Assembly: GCA_001600495.1 (NCBI GenBank) | Contig: BCKE01000096.1 | Location: 23,939-71,342, forward strand | DNA from: Pilasporangium apinafurcum | Taxonomy: Eukaryota > Oomycota > Peronosporomycetes > Pythiales > Pythiaceae | Reading direction: 5' to 3' | Length of the DNA: 47,404 bases | Shown: piece after piece, positions 1-11,226 of the stretch | Layout: every line of letters begins with the position of its first letter | Numbering within the stretch: the first letter of the stretch is position 1 | Program-made: the position numbers and the translations under genes | The notes under the pieces: generated by a model | What the model was told of the DNA's origin: nothing | The model's input: the letters and a program-made list of their open reading frames with translations, nothing else | Database searches by the model: none

Positions 1-130
1 CAAAAAGAACATAAAGACTCGCTTAACTGGATGTGCACGCCCATTCCGTCGTGTGCGTATCAAAATTATCACTGCGCTTGCTGTTTAGCAATGTTTGATA
101 TTGTGCTTCTTTACCCAATAACAGCAAAAT

Positions 131-280
131 GGTATATATGTTTGTAATTTACTCGTAAAATACACGTGGTGGTATATTTTTTTCCTTTTTCAATAAAGTG
201 GTATATTTTTTTCTTTTTTGAATAAAGTGGTATATTTTTTTCCTTTTCCGAATTAGATGGTATATTTTTTTCATTCTCCC
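131..280. repeat. AT-rich 29-30 bp tandem repeats, probable end of a Mutator-like element
   Basis: The motif GGTATATTTTTTT starts at 171, 200, 229 and 259, a spacing of 29-30 bp; a partial copy starts at 131. The block ends in CTCCC at 280. Read on the minus strand it begins GGGAGAATG followed by A-rich repeats. The complete MULE at 29034-32470 begins GGGAAAATAT and its TIR carries AT-rich TATAAAAAAT motifs with the same 29-30 bp spacing. An AT-rich 9-mer follows directly (281-289) and could be a target duplication. The rest of this supposed element would lie left of the window, so this is inference from terminus and period only. Confidence 0.45.
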
Positions 281-289
281 TTTAAAAAA

Positions 290-1472
290 GTCTGCCTACT
301 GACGACCAGGATGGGAACCGATTGCCTCGTTTGATGCTGGGACAGACGGGAAGACGATCGGGTTGGAACTGACAATGAGAACTTGAAGAGACACATCCAC
401 GCTCTTGCGTAACATTTCTAGTCTCTCTCGCGTACGCTGCTTTTTGTCGATCTGGAAATGTTGCGCATACTCTTCCATGGTGCGTGATTTTTCAAAAGAT
501 CGTTTGAATGGCAGTTTCCATCCAGTTTGTAGCTGCATTTCGAACTTGATTTAATGGGAGCTTGTGATTTCCGGAAGTTCGTCGGAGTGCATACGAACAA
601 GTAATCAAGTCACGAGTATGCCACGTGAGAGATGGCCATCTCTATAGAATGCCAACGATGCGCATTCAAGACATGAAAGCAAATCTCCTAGGCACGCCCA
701 TAATCTTAGTAACAAAAGTTCTGCAATTGATCCTTTGTTCAAGTTTTAGTGATGTAGGCAATAGAGGCAATGGAACCAAAGGCGCCGAAGAGTCTACCAA
801 AGTGAGGAGTTAGCCGCTATTGCAACAGCATGTACTTATATTCACTCGCCAGACCTTACTGGACTTCTAATCAGTCGATATACAATTCAAGTAGCTGCTT
901 CTTTCTTCTAAGCTTCAGCCTGAAATCGCGCGATCAGAATATGGAACTTGTATTTTTATTCTTTCCGGAACAGCAATGATTGTCACCAAACATGCGCGCT
1001 TGTCACTCAAGTGACTTGCCTCGGTTAAGATGGCTGTAATATGTGTTGAACAAGTGTTCTGGTTGAGCCAAGAATTGATGCATCCAAATCATTTTGTTTC
1101 GTGGAGCTTTGGGTCACTGACTATACACATCAAGTCACGTATCATACGAGGCAAAAACACACTGATGATGCTTTTATTCCTATCATCTACCAATTTGCGA
1201 CTCCATACAGATTGTTTCACTATTATTGTCTATTCGTATGCCATGATGGCTCAAAGCTCCAAAGAGGCACTTAGACGGCAACAAACTCAAACAAAAGCCA
1301 TCGTTCCATGATGTAACGACTCTCTTGAAATCGCAGTAGCATACCCAAAAATACCATCTACCGCGACCGTCAAGGCTCCTGACCGAAGCGCACGCTTCGC
1401 TGCAAGAGAACGCCGCTTCGATTCTTCAAATACTTGTGATCGATACACTGGAAGTGTTTTCACTGTAGTCCC
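290..1472. other. Intergenic stretch, no supported gene
   Basis: Only short, unrelated open frames occur here on both strands (60-95 codons). None shows a recognisable motif, a domain, or splice sites that would join it to a neighbour. It separates the repeat block at the left edge from the channel gene starting at 1473 and presumably holds that gene's promoter. Confidence 0.5.
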
Positions 1473-4446
1473 ATGGCAAGTAAAGACGCGAGCGGGAATC
1501 GGGTACATCCACATCCAGAAGAAGACAATGAACATCGTGCTGCAGGCGGCGTTCACGATGGTAAACTTTCCCACACGGGCACCGAACCAAAAAATAGCGG
1601 TCCAGCATTACCGTCGCACAATGGCAAAGTACAGAATGGAAAAGGCGGTATATTTGATTCAATTTCTTCATCCGATCGACTCCTTCACGGCAAATCGGGG
1701 CCGAAACACACCTGGAAACTTCTCGCCCAGGCAGCTATGCTCGTGAAGGCGATTAGTACGACGGAAGCAGGTGTTATCGATATTTATCATGATCGCAAGA
1801 GCGGTCAACATCGGTTCATGATCCACCCGAACTCAAAGTTTCGCCGTCTGTGGGAAATTTTAACTGCGCTGTGTGTTCTCTACGTTTGCACAGTGGTGCG
1901 TCAGTCAAAATTGTGATTGTGAGTCAATTCTTGGAGAACAGACTAATATATCGCTGTTGTGTGCTGTAGATACCTCTGGTGATTGGCTTCAGTTATGTGG
2001 ACTGGAGTGGCGTATCGGGAATGAACACGTTCCTTGATTGGTATTTTATTATTGGTAGGTAACAGCTTTATCGATGCATGACTCCATGCACACGAAGAAC
2101 AGACATCTTAGCTCTTCACTGGTGTGTGATTTTGCTAACAGACATGGTTATGACGTTGCGAACGGGAATTTTCTCAAATGGTGATGTGATCATGGATTCC
2201 AGTGCGGTAGCGCGACGATATTTTCGAACATGGTTCATCGTCGACCTCATCTCGAACTTCCCACTATCGTGGTTCGTGCAAACGTCTGGAAAATCCATCA
2301 AGATCGTCAAGCTGCAGAAATTGCCGAAATTATTACGCTTTGGTCGCCTTTTGAAATATCTTCGTGAGTACGCGAAGTACTACAACTTGGTACTGAGTTT
2401 CATCGCCTTGGGTATGGGAGTGCACTGGTTCGCGTGTATATGGGCCGCACAATTCAGTCACTGCATAAACGAATTTGGAGATGTGCACTGCAACGACTCG
2501 GAGGTAATAAAGTTTGTGGGTCTCAGCTCGCCGATTGTTCCACATGCGCACAAAAGCACTTAACTGCTCATTATACTTTTCACTGTAGATGGGACGAATG
2601 TACTTACAAAGTGCCCATACTATCGTGCTCATGTTTCTTGGGATTGCTGAAAGCTCGACATACTCGGATATCTCACACCTTCTTGACCCCCATACCCAAG
2701 CCACTCCTGAATTATATTGCACAAGTTTATTTGTGTTTTTACTGGGGATGATCTTTTCCTCTTTTTTCTTTGGCAACATCCTTACCCTACTTATGAGTTG
2801 GGACCAACAAAAAGCGCAATTTCGGAATCGCATGGACATTATTTCGGCCGAAATGCGCTATTACGAATTGCCAGAGGATCTGCAGGTACACAATGATCGT
2901 AGTTTCTTCGTGTTTTCAAGCGCGCTCATATGTTTCTGTTGTCCTTTTCAGCACCGCGTTCGAAGAAATTACGACTACCTATGGATCAACGTAAGTTAGC
3001 TCAACCACTTTCTAAGCAAGAGAAACTATGACATTTTCATTTCTTACCATCAATTCACTGCTTCTGATTTTCTGCAGCAACGCGCGTACTCTGACATGAT
3101 GTTACTAAATCAGCCTGGTATCTCCAAGACATTGCGCACGACCATCGCTCTGCATTTGTATAAAGATCTCGTGAAGACTGTACCCTTTTTTGCTGGATCG
3201 GATGCGCGTTTCCTCGGCAAAGTTTGCCTTGCTCTTGAAACGGCCGTATATTTGCCAGGAGATACAATCATTTACCAAGATGATATCGGCAAGGAGATGT
3301 TTATTGTGCGCAAAGGGTTGGTCGAGATCTTGATCCCTGAAGAGGGCAATCCCGACAAGCGAATTTACCTGCGCGACGGTAATTTCTTCGGTGAGACTGC
3401 ACTTGTGATCGATGTTCGACGAACCAATACCGTTAAAGCTGTCAATATTTGCGACTTGAATGTGCTCAGCAAACACGCTTTCAATGAGATTGTGGCGGAA
3501 TACCCAGAATTCGGCGAACGCATGAAGCGAACGGTGATTAAGCGGCAGCTGGATAACATGAATATTCAGTCCCCGACGGAGAAACTGAAGGTACAAAATC
3601 AATTGAACCTCGTCGTCGAGAAATCGCTTAAAGCTCGGCGCATGTCGATATCCTTGCGCACCATTTATCGTGCGAAAAAGCTAGGAGATAAACTTAAAGA
3701 AATTGCCGATCGAGCCGCCAAATCGAATCAAGCGTCAACTCGACGGGTTTCCAAGGGAATCAATCGAGTTGTTCCTGCTCGATCGTTGCGAGGAGAAGCA
3801 CAAATGTCCGAACTTGGGCTAGGTGCACCCTTGGATCCAATCAAGAGTGGTATAACCCATGCACAACCACCTAGCTATAGACTACGTCAGACTCCTCACC
3901 ATCGTGTGACAACGACTTTGGGTAGTCCTGAGATTATTCGTCCATCCCCACCACTTGTCAACCAAAGCTCAACAAGTAGTATGAACGGGAGCACCAGAAC
4001 GATAGCTCGAATTGACGCGGTTTCAAGAAAGCTCAGTAAAGCCGAACTAACGCTGGACTTGATTCCGTCCGCGCTGCTGGAGATTTCATCCATGGTAAAT
4101 CAAATCAAACGAACAACTGATCGATTGAGTCGCCATATCCAACAAACCGAGAATACGTCCTCGGATGAAGATGACATTGATGCCGATGACGACTATCAAC
4201 TGAACAGTGGTTATGAATCCGACAAATTCGACGTTGAGCTTCCTAGTATTCCTCCCCTTTCTGAAGAACACGAAGAAGAAGTGGCACGACGGGAAAGCAA
4301 TAGCGTTATTGTAAGTATCCATAATTTCTTCTCATCCCCAAGGTCGAATCCTGAGATTTACCTATATCGATGTATTTTTTTTCCAGTATCCTAAAGAAGA
4401 TGGTTCCAGTTTTCCAAGCGCTGATACAATCCCGGTGCATGATTGA
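1473..4446 (+). CDS. Cyclic-nucleotide-binding-domain ion channel (CNG/HCN/EAG superfamily)
   Basis: Seven exons (1473-1895, 1970-2054, 2142-2503, 2589-2885, 2952-2990, 3078-4310, 4387-4446) join in frame to about 832 residues. Exon 5 is a 39 bp micro-exon. All six introns (66-87 bp) are GT-AG. A hydrophobic S1 begins near residue 126. A basic S4-like stretch (LPKLLRFGRLLKYLREY) lies near 230-246, followed by S5, a pore region at about 291-317 and S6. The C-linker follows (RVRRNYDYLWINQRAY). The cyclic-nucleotide-binding domain at about 435-545 includes PGDTIIYQDD, the phosphate-binding-cassette-like DGNFFGETAL, and RRTNTVKA. The tail is acidic and Ser-rich. The pore loop lacks GYGD; the equivalent residues read FLGIAES. 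Family assignment is firm. Ion selectivity and ligand cannot be told, and gating by cAMP or cGMP is only inferred from the domain. Confidence 0.88.
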
Positions 4447-4817
4447 AACATTTGTTATATGTTATAAATCAGAAACACTGACCTTGTCCTTTACTATCGG
4501 CTTCGCATAATACATATGCTACACAGGATACGAATCAAACTGCACCTAGTACAGCAAGATGATTCCAACGTACTACTCTTGCCTCAGATACTCACCGAAG
4601 TGATACAACATCAACGCATGGCCCATGTGGAAGTATCCAATTTGATCGTCTCAGTTAGCTTTGACATCTATAGATCATCTTTTGGGATTCCGAAGATAGA
4701 TGTATATAAGCCGTTCAGGACATCAATCAAGCGCCATTGTAACCATGAAAACAGCGGATCTTCAATGTTTCGATGATATCATGCCTGATATATTAGCCCT
4801 TTGCATGCACCCATTGA
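4447..4817. other. Intergenic region between convergent genes
   Basis: This 371 bp lies between the stop of the channel gene and the stop of the SNF2 gene on the opposite strand. A short plus-strand open frame (4516-4776) has no recognisable motif. It most likely holds the two 3' UTRs. Confidence 0.5.
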
Positions 4818-7800
4818 TCACGGTTTGGCTTTCATATCACTTCTTTTGTACGATGAGATGACTGAAGCCAGTAGCATTTCTACTGTCACATTGTCGGATG
4901 CTTTTCTTTTCTTGATCGAATCATCGTATTGCGCATTCAGTTTCCCAAGCACAGCATTATTTAATTGTGTCTTCATTTCACCCAACTTGTAGATTTCATG
5001 ATCCACGGTATTCTCAGACACGAGCTTGTAGATGCTAACTGGCTTTGTTTGCCCTATTCGATGGCATCGATCACACGCTTGTTCGTCATTTGTCGGATTA
5101 AAGTCTAAATCATGTAAGATCACCGTATCAGCAGCAGTCAAATTGATACCGAGGCCACCTGCTCGGGTCGATAAAAGGAAGACAAATAAATTTTTATCCT
5201 GGTTAAAAGTATCAATCAGCCCTTGACGCGCCGTCACGTCAGTCGAGCCATCAAGACGCAAATATCGATACTCCATATGATTCATGAGAACTTCCATCAA
5301 GTCCAGTAATTTTGTCCACTGGGAAAAAATTAGCACACGATGACCGTCTCGGTGAAGCTCAGGTAGTAGTTTCCTCAAGTAATCAAACTTTACGGATGCA
5401 AGAAGTGTTTCTGTTGGCAGCTGTAGCTTCTGTAGCTCCGCATTTGCTTCATATTGAACACACAGGTCATGAAGCTCAAAATCCGAATAGGATTCCAACT
5501 CCTTGCGTACCATAGCAAGGGTGCACTGATTGCCGAAAGCTTCTGCACGATGTAGGCAACGAGTCATTGTCGACAAAACTTCGTCAGATACATAGTGATT
5601 GCGCAACAACACCGGATGATTTGCTGCTTTTCGTAATTGTGTGAAGATTGCGTGGTCGCTTGATATCTCGCTCGACGCCTTGGATGCTGTCAATGTTTCA
5701 TCACCAAGCAGCAGTTGTACTTGACGATCAAGTTTGCTTCTTTTCTTCCGCTTACGTTCCTTTTCCTCCTGTTTACGTGCAGCTTCATTTTCTTTCTGTT
5801 TGATGACAGATTCGATCAGATCGGTATATACCTTTTGCTGCACCTCGCCCAACTTGACCATCTCTACTTTCACGGTCTTGGGAACTAATTGACTGAGTAC
5901 GTACTTTTTCTCTCGTCGCAAGATGAAAGGAGCTAATATTTTACGAACCTTTGCACATTTTTTCTGTTCATTCCCATCAAAAAAAGAAAGCAGTTCATCG
6001 GAGCCGTGATCAAACATTCTTGGCATCAAAAAGCTCAACAAGGCCAGCAGTTCGTTTAAATTGTTCTGAATTGGAGTGCCGCTCAAAACGAGGCGATTTT
6101 TAGCACGCATTGCAGATATCCGCTTGAAACGAGATGTCTTTGAATTCTTGATACTGTGGCCCTCATCCAGGATCATGTATCCAAAACTAAAATTTCGAAG
6201 AAAATTGCGATCTTCCTGGCAACTGTCACGCTCAAAATATGTGTACGTCGTAAGAAGAATGTCAAAATCATCAGTTGACAATGTATCTTGCAAGATAAAT
6301 CGGTCCTCCTTAGCGCCATGATATATCACGACACGAAGAGTTGGGGCAATCCATGCAAACTCACGTTTCCAATTGCTCAACACACTCGCCGGTACGACGA
6401 TTAAGTGTGGACCGCCAACTACTCCTGCCCGCTTATTTTTCGCCATGGACTCAAGAAGCAGCAAAAATGATATGGTCTGAACAGTCTTACCCAGCCCCAT
6501 TTCATCCGCCAACACTCCCGACACATTATTCTGACACAGCAGTAATAGCCAATTCACTCCCACGACTTGATACGGCTTCAAAATCAGTTTCTCACTGATA
6601 TTGGGTATATCATCCTGTGTGACCACTCGACTGTCAACAGTGTTAATGGCTGCCAATGAAATATGGTCTTCAGCATCATCACCGTCGTTATCTCCAGCTG
6701 GCAGTGCCGTTGATGAAGTACTAGAGGTTGGCTTCCCTGACCATTTCTTAATGGATCGACGCAATTTTCCAGCAATCTGTTCGCACTCGTGTAACAAGTT
6801 TCCGACTTCATCATGAGAACGAGTGTAATAATCGTCCTCTGGGTCATCTTCATAGGCATCTCGTTCCTGAAACTGATCACGTTTTCTGGAACTAGAAAAT
6901 GAATGCTTCTTGGAACTACTAGCACCATCTCTTTTGTGTTGTTTCTGTTCTCGAATTCCTGCGACACTAAGCCATCCATCGGAGTTATTCGTCGCTTTCT
7001 GTTTCTTAGATCCACGTCCAAATGCTGCCATCCAGTCCGCTGCTGCAGTAGATCCATTGGAGCCTTGTAATTCGTGCATGAAAACATCATCTTCGACTGC
7101 AGAAGTTCCTTCATCGGAATCGTTGTCCTCTCCATCAGATTCAAAAATGACACGATTATTCCGTTTTCCTCGTGGTTTCACAGGCGTTCCTGCTTCCTCT
7201 TCTTCATCATCAGCACCGCCTCCATTGTCACCATCACTACTAAAGTCGTTATCAACAATCAAAAGTGCCGCTGCACGCTCTTTGGCACGGTTAGGCGCTG
7301 GTTTAGTGTCTATGTCGCCAACATCTTGTGGACTTTTCATCTTGCGATCGCCCTCACTCGACGCACTTTCCAGTGTGCTCCTTTGGTGTGGTGCGGCTGG
7401 CTTCTTTGGAAGGAAATACGATGAAACCATATTCCCATTTGTGCTAGTCGTTTGGCTGGAGTTCGATGGCTGTTGTATCGGTGATACTATATTTCCAGTA
7501 CTGGCATTGCTGTTACTGTTGGTATTGTGATGATTGCCGTATGTAGTACCTGTTCGATGATTCGACGATGAGCTCATGACAATGCTCGGTACTCGAGTGG
7601 GTAACACATTCAACGTGACTTTTGCAGGTGCGTCCATGTCTATGACTTCGTATTTTGTTAGTGTTCCGTTCGCGTAAAACATGTCCCTATGCAACCATCA
7701 CACTCACACCATGAGCTTCTCCATTTGTATACAATACTGACCATCCTCCTGCTTTTTTTTGCTTCCAAACCTACCGTAGTTCCAAGAGCAAGACGTCACC

Positions 7801-7977
7801 CTGACGCAACACACTCTGCTTCATCTTCCTCGTGGCAACGATCGATGTTTTTCCACAGCAGCGTAGCGCGACTTTCGAGCCGCTCAGGTATACGGTGCCT
7901 TTTCCGCCACATACAGGCATTTCCGTGTCCAGCGCGAATCGCTTGCCGCTTACGCTTTCCTTCACACCGAGCACCAT
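4818..7977 (-). CDS. SMARCAD1: SNF2-family chromatin remodeller, SMARCAD1/Fun30 type
   Basis: Two exons (7977-7775 and 7686-4818) are joined across an 88 bp GT-AG intron and give about 1023 residues. The first exon is easily missed because the long frame has its own internal ATG. I chose the ATG at 7977 because an initiator-like GCTCATTTTGACG lies about 60 bp upstream (8035-8047). The frame is also open up to 8136. The N-terminal third is acidic and Ser-rich. The ATPase domain has DEMGLGKT near residue 463-470, then LIVVPASVLSNW, the DEGH box, and SGTPIQNN. The helicase C lobe has RLDGST, LLSTRAGGLGINLT and DRCHRIGQT. The segment SDFELHDLCVQY between the lobes resembles the corresponding SMARCAD1 segment (TDFELHVLCKQY), which argues for this subfamily. 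Known members slide or evict nucleosomes during heterochromatin maintenance and DNA end resection. I do not see a clear CUE domain. Confidence 0.88.
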
Positions 7978-8034
7978 TCGACCGCAGATTTGTCTAAATT
8001 GCCTTCTACAGCCACCAATACTTCCACTTTGCCG

Positions 8035-8047
8035 CGTCAAAATGAGC
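8035..8047 (-). promoter_or_regulatory. Oomycete-type initiator upstream of the SNF2 gene
   Basis: On the minus strand this reads GCTCATTTTGACG. It matches the GCTCATTYY core of oomycete initiators and sits about 60 bp before the ATG at 7977. It would give a short 5' UTR and supports that start over the upstream in-frame ATG at 8136. Transcription start is inferred, not shown. Confidence 0.45.
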
Positions 8048-8136
8048 CACGCCCGCCAAAACCAACAAATGACCTGCACTCTCAGCTCACTGTGGGCCGG
8101 GTCGTTGATGCCAGTAAAGCATCCAAATGAACCCAC

Positions 8137-8710
8137 CCATCCGTTCCAAATGTATTTGACAAAACTGGGTATTGAATAAGATACTTTATTTATGACTGAG
8201 ATGGGTCTTCATTACATATCAGACCTGGTTGGGTCTGAAAATGGGTTGAACCTGGATGAAATACTGCAAAGTACGATTTTCTGCTAGGTACGATTACATG
8301 TTATTTACGAATAATCCGAAAATAATATTGTATTAAACATGAAAAAGAGTGAAGATAAAAAACAATTTTGGATGATGTGGGAACTTCGTCCTCAATTTGG
8401 TTTCTACTACTCCACCAAACGTCAAAAAGACAAAACATCGTAGAATGAACTGCTCACAGACTCTGAAAATCCCATCCGAAACAAGTCTCTCAATGTCTAT
8501 GTATCGTAGTACAAACGGTAGATGATGAGTGAGAATAGTATGTGAACGACATGGGTAAAGGTGACCCAACACAACACCAGCAATACAACGCAACAAAATA
8601 CTCCATCCACTAAATAAAATCACATACACAACAAACCATACGTGCACTTACGTCGAGCGGTTTGAAATCAAACACCATACATGTAAATATATAAAACTCA
8701 TTGTGCACAA
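8137..8710. other. Intergenic stretch, nothing recognised
   Basis: This AT-rich stretch lies between the SNF2 promoter and the P450 fragment. A minus-strand open frame (8333-8647) is hydrophobic and low in information, and I could not relate it to any family. Confidence 0.4.
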
Positions 8711-9130
8711 CTAATGGGTTACAGCGACGACATTGGCCAATAACTTCCCTTTTATCGGTAAGGTGAGCGACAAATCATACGTCACATTCTGTCCAGGTAC
8801 TAACGTCACATCAAACTTGCTCAAGATTCCAGCGACGATCAACTTCATCTCCAACATTGCCAGGTTCATTCCCAAACACATCCGTGGTCCACAATTGAAT
8901 GCCACAAACTTGTATGCCGATACGGGAATGATCTTCCCTGTCACTGGATCGATCCATCGTTCGGGTTTAAACTCTTCAGCATCTTGACCCCAGTTTTCTT
9001 TGAGTCGACCCATGGCGTAAAACGGCAATCCTACTGTACTGTTGGCTCGTACAAATGTGCCATCAGACAACACAACGTCGTGATCCACTTCTTTGGTATT
9101 GAAGGGCACTGACGGGTACAATCGCAGTGT
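8711..9130 (-). pseudogene. Cytochrome P450, 3' fragment (CYP86-like), 5' part missing
   Basis: About 140 C-terminal residues are present. They include the end of the K helix (TLRLYPSVP), the PERW region (FKPERW), and a full haem-binding loop [10 protein letters not shown] with its cysteine ligand, followed by the terminal beta strands and a stop at 8711. Homology stops abruptly at about 9130. The glutamate of the K-helix ExxR (expected just before TLR) is replaced by valine, and the sequence beyond is a Fanzor-like fragment read on the opposite strand. The N-terminal two thirds, with the I helix, are absent. Best read as a gene truncated by insertion or rearrangement. An upstream exon lost in the assembly gap is a less likely alternative. 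Confidence 0.75.
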
Positions 9131-9133
9131 CAC

Positions 9134-9340
9134 TACAAGTTCAAGGTGGTATTGAAGCACAAGATGGAAAAGACTGGAGGAAGGATGGTCGAGTGTGAGG
9201 AACACTATACAACAAAAACTTGTTCCCTGTGTGGGAGAATCAGTTAAGCAATGACCCATCAGAAAGCCTTTGACTGTCCGCACTACAAGTTCGTCCTTGA
9301 TAGAGCTGCCGACACTACCAGGAACATATTTCTCAAGAAT
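9134..9340 (+). pseudogene. Decayed Fanzor/TnpB-like C-terminal fragment (Fanzor2-like)
   Basis: The frame from 9134 reads a TnpB-type zinc ribbon: [15 protein letters not shown] (first CxxC), a stop at 9245-9247, then [14 protein letters not shown], followed by [11 protein letters not shown]. In Fanzor2 and TnpB proteins this region is normally E-YTSKTCxxCG ... CPxC ... DRDxNxARNI, the zinc finger followed by the third RuvC motif. Here the second CxxC has lost a cysteine (CPHY), the DRD aspartate is alanine, and a stop interrupts the frame, so it cannot be active. It begins within a few bases of where P450 homology ends on the other strand. It belongs to a different lineage from the Fanzor fragments at 11333-11575 and 32645-32887. 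Confidence 0.7.
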
Positions 9341-9931
9341 GAACACTTATTCATCGGGTCCAGATGTCGGAGCTGGTTACTCCGTGGTTGTCTAGTCTTA
9401 GCTTCTGTTAGTCAAGTCAGACCCAAACAACATAACAGTAGGTCTTTTCTGAGGTATTTCCGTATCTCAAATGATCTCTAAGGTGAGGCGAATCTTGGAG
9501 ATATATGTTGGACAACTCTTTTACTGGTATCGCAGGCTGTAGATGTGCACGATCCAGATGAATCATAATCAGCTCAAAGTGGATGCTACAGTTGACGTTC
9601 CTGCTTTGTCAATGAAAGGACCCATGAGCGAATTGTCTCGATTTGATCAATTACCACAAATGAAATAGATGATAGTTGACTGTCAGTCATCACATGGGTG
9701 AAATAGACTCATGTGAAGCGCTGGTTTAATACGACTACCTAACGCCGCTATGGATAGCAAATCGTCTTGCTACGCTACTTGTATTGTCCTTGAATACCAG
9801 GTCAGGATATGCCATTACTACCGTCTCAAGATTCAGCACGATATTGTGGGTGCCGACACAGCGAGTGCCACGTCACACTGTTGGCAACCAGGGTTCAAAT
9901 CTGAGAGGATTTCTTACTTGGTAGCACTTAG
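9341..9931. other. Sequence between Fanzor2-like relic and TTAA element, unassigned
   Basis: The open frame of the relic continues to 9481 without recognisable motifs. A second short plus-strand frame (9750-9986) is likewise unassigned. The stretch may be the 3' end of the element that carried the Fanzor2-like gene. I found no inverted-repeat terminus. Confidence 0.35.
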
Positions 9932-10026
9932 CCTTTATTCCCCATGTGTTCTGTACCACGCGTGGTACAGAACACATGGGGAATAAAGGCTACACTCATC
10001 CGTTTCCGGAATCATAGCAGTGAAAT
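9932..10026. mobile_element. Truncated end of the TTAA/Fanzor element, cut by the assembly gap
   Basis: It contains the same 58 bp perfect palindrome (9932-9989) and following 37 bp as the complete copies at 11227 and 32539. It stops at the N run. Given the exact duplication, this is probably the same locus as 11227-11321 sequenced in another contig, so it should not be counted as an independent insertion. Confidence 0.8.
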
Positions 10027-10126
10027 NNNNNNNNNNNNNNNNNNNNNNNNNNNNNNNNNNNNNNNNNNNNNNNNNNNNNNNNNNNNNNNNNNNNNNNNNN
10101 NNNNNNNNNNNNNNNNNNNNNNNNNN
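10027..10126. other. Assembly gap, 100 N
   Basis: Exactly 100 undetermined bases, the conventional length for a gap of unknown size. It lies between two copies of the same 1195 bp, so the gap length carries no biological information. Confidence 0.99.
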
Positions 10127-10425
10127 GCGACGATCAACTTCATCTCCAACATTGCCAGGTTCATTCCCAAACACATCCGTGGTCCACAATTGAATGCCAC
10201 AAACTTGTATGCCGATACGGGAATGATCTTCCCTGTCACTGGATCGATCCATCGTTCGGGTTTAAACTCTTCAGCATCTTGACCCCAGTTTTCTTTGAGT
10301 CGACCCATGGCGTAAAACGGCAATCCTACTGTACTGTTGGCTCGTACAAATGTGCCATCAGACAACACAACGTCGTGATCCACTTCTTTGGTATTGAAGG
10401 GCACTGACGGGTACAATCGCAGTGT
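10127..10425 (-). pseudogene. Second copy of the P450 3' fragment, truncated by the gap
   Basis: Repeats the sequence at 8832-9130, including the haem loop [10 protein letters not shown], but its C-terminal end runs into the N gap. Probably the same gene fragment as at 8711-9130, shown twice because of unmerged contig ends. Confidence 0.75.
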
Positions 10426-10428
10426 CAC

Positions 10429-10635
10429 TACAAGTTCAAGGTGGTATTGAAGCACAAGATGGAAAAGACTGGAGGAAGGATGGTCGAGTGTGAGGAACAC
10501 TATACAACAAAAACTTGTTCCCTGTGTGGGAGAATCAGTTAAGCAATGACCCATCAGAAAGCCTTTGACTGTCCGCACTACAAGTTCGTCCTTGATAGAG
10601 CTGCCGACACTACCAGGAACATATTTCTCAAGAAT
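10429..10635 (+). pseudogene. Second copy of the Fanzor2-like relic
   Basis: Same sequence as 9134-9340, with the same in-frame stop and the same lost residues. Probably an assembly duplicate rather than a second gene. Confidence 0.65.
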
Positions 10636-11226
10636 GAACACTTATTCATCGGGTCCAGATGTCGGAGCTGGTTACTCCGTGGTTGTCTAGTCTTAGCTTC
10701 TGTTAGTCAAGTCAGACCCAAACAACATAACAGTAGGTCTTTTCTGAGGTATTTCCGTATCTCAAATGATCTCTAAGGTGAGGCGAATCTTGGAGATATA
10801 TGTTGGACAACTCTTTTACTGGTATCGCAGGCTGTAGATGTGCACGATCCAGATGAATCATAATCAGCTCAAAGTGGATGCTACAGTTGACGTTCCTGCT
10901 TTGTCAATGAAAGGACCCATGAGCGAATTGTCTCGATTTGATCAATTACCACAAATGAAATAGATGATAGTTGACTGTCAGTCATCACATGGGTGAAATA
11001 GACTCATGTGAAGCGCTGGTTTAATACGACTACCTAACGCCGCTATGGATAGCAAATCGTCTTGCTACGCTACTTGTATTGTCCTTGAATACCAGGTCAG
11101 GATATGCCATTACTACCGTCTCAAGATTCAGCACGATATTGTGGGTGCCGACACAGCGAGTGCCACGTCACACTGTTGGCAACCAGGGTTCAAATCTGAG
11201 AGGATTTCTTACTTGGTAGCACTTAG

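Larger units (their letters stand above)
8832..10026. repeat. First copy of an exact 1195 bp duplication flanking the N gap
   Basis: Bases 8832-10026 recur at 10127-11321 with a constant offset of 1295, and I found no difference at any point compared. The two copies are separated by exactly 100 Ns. This is the usual signature of two contig ends that overlap but were not merged, so the P450 and Fanzor2-like fragments are probably present once. A true recent tandem duplication is not excluded. Confidence 0.85.

Noticed and set aside
23-2500. CRISPR-like array from the regular 29-30 bp repeats at 171-280
   Set aside because: Units are AT-rich, abut without unique spacers of constant design, and fit a subrepeated transposon end in a eukaryote.
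6910-7530. Plus-strand 206-codon open frame opposite the SNF2 gene
   Set aside because: It is the antisense shadow of the acidic Ser-rich N-terminus of the remodeller; composition reflects the sense codons and no motif is present.
7978-8136. Longer N-terminus for the SNF2 protein from the ATG at 8136
   Set aside because: The frame is open, but the initiator at 8035-8047 lies inside it and the extra residues are Trp/Cys-rich and unlike the family.
9880-9915. tRNA-like B box (GGTTCAAATC)
   Set aside because: No matching A box or cloverleaf arms at the right distance; the arms do not pair.
9932-10026. A third independent copy of the Fanzor element
   Set aside because: It lies within the exact duplication beside the N gap, so it is most likely the same insertion as 11227-11916.
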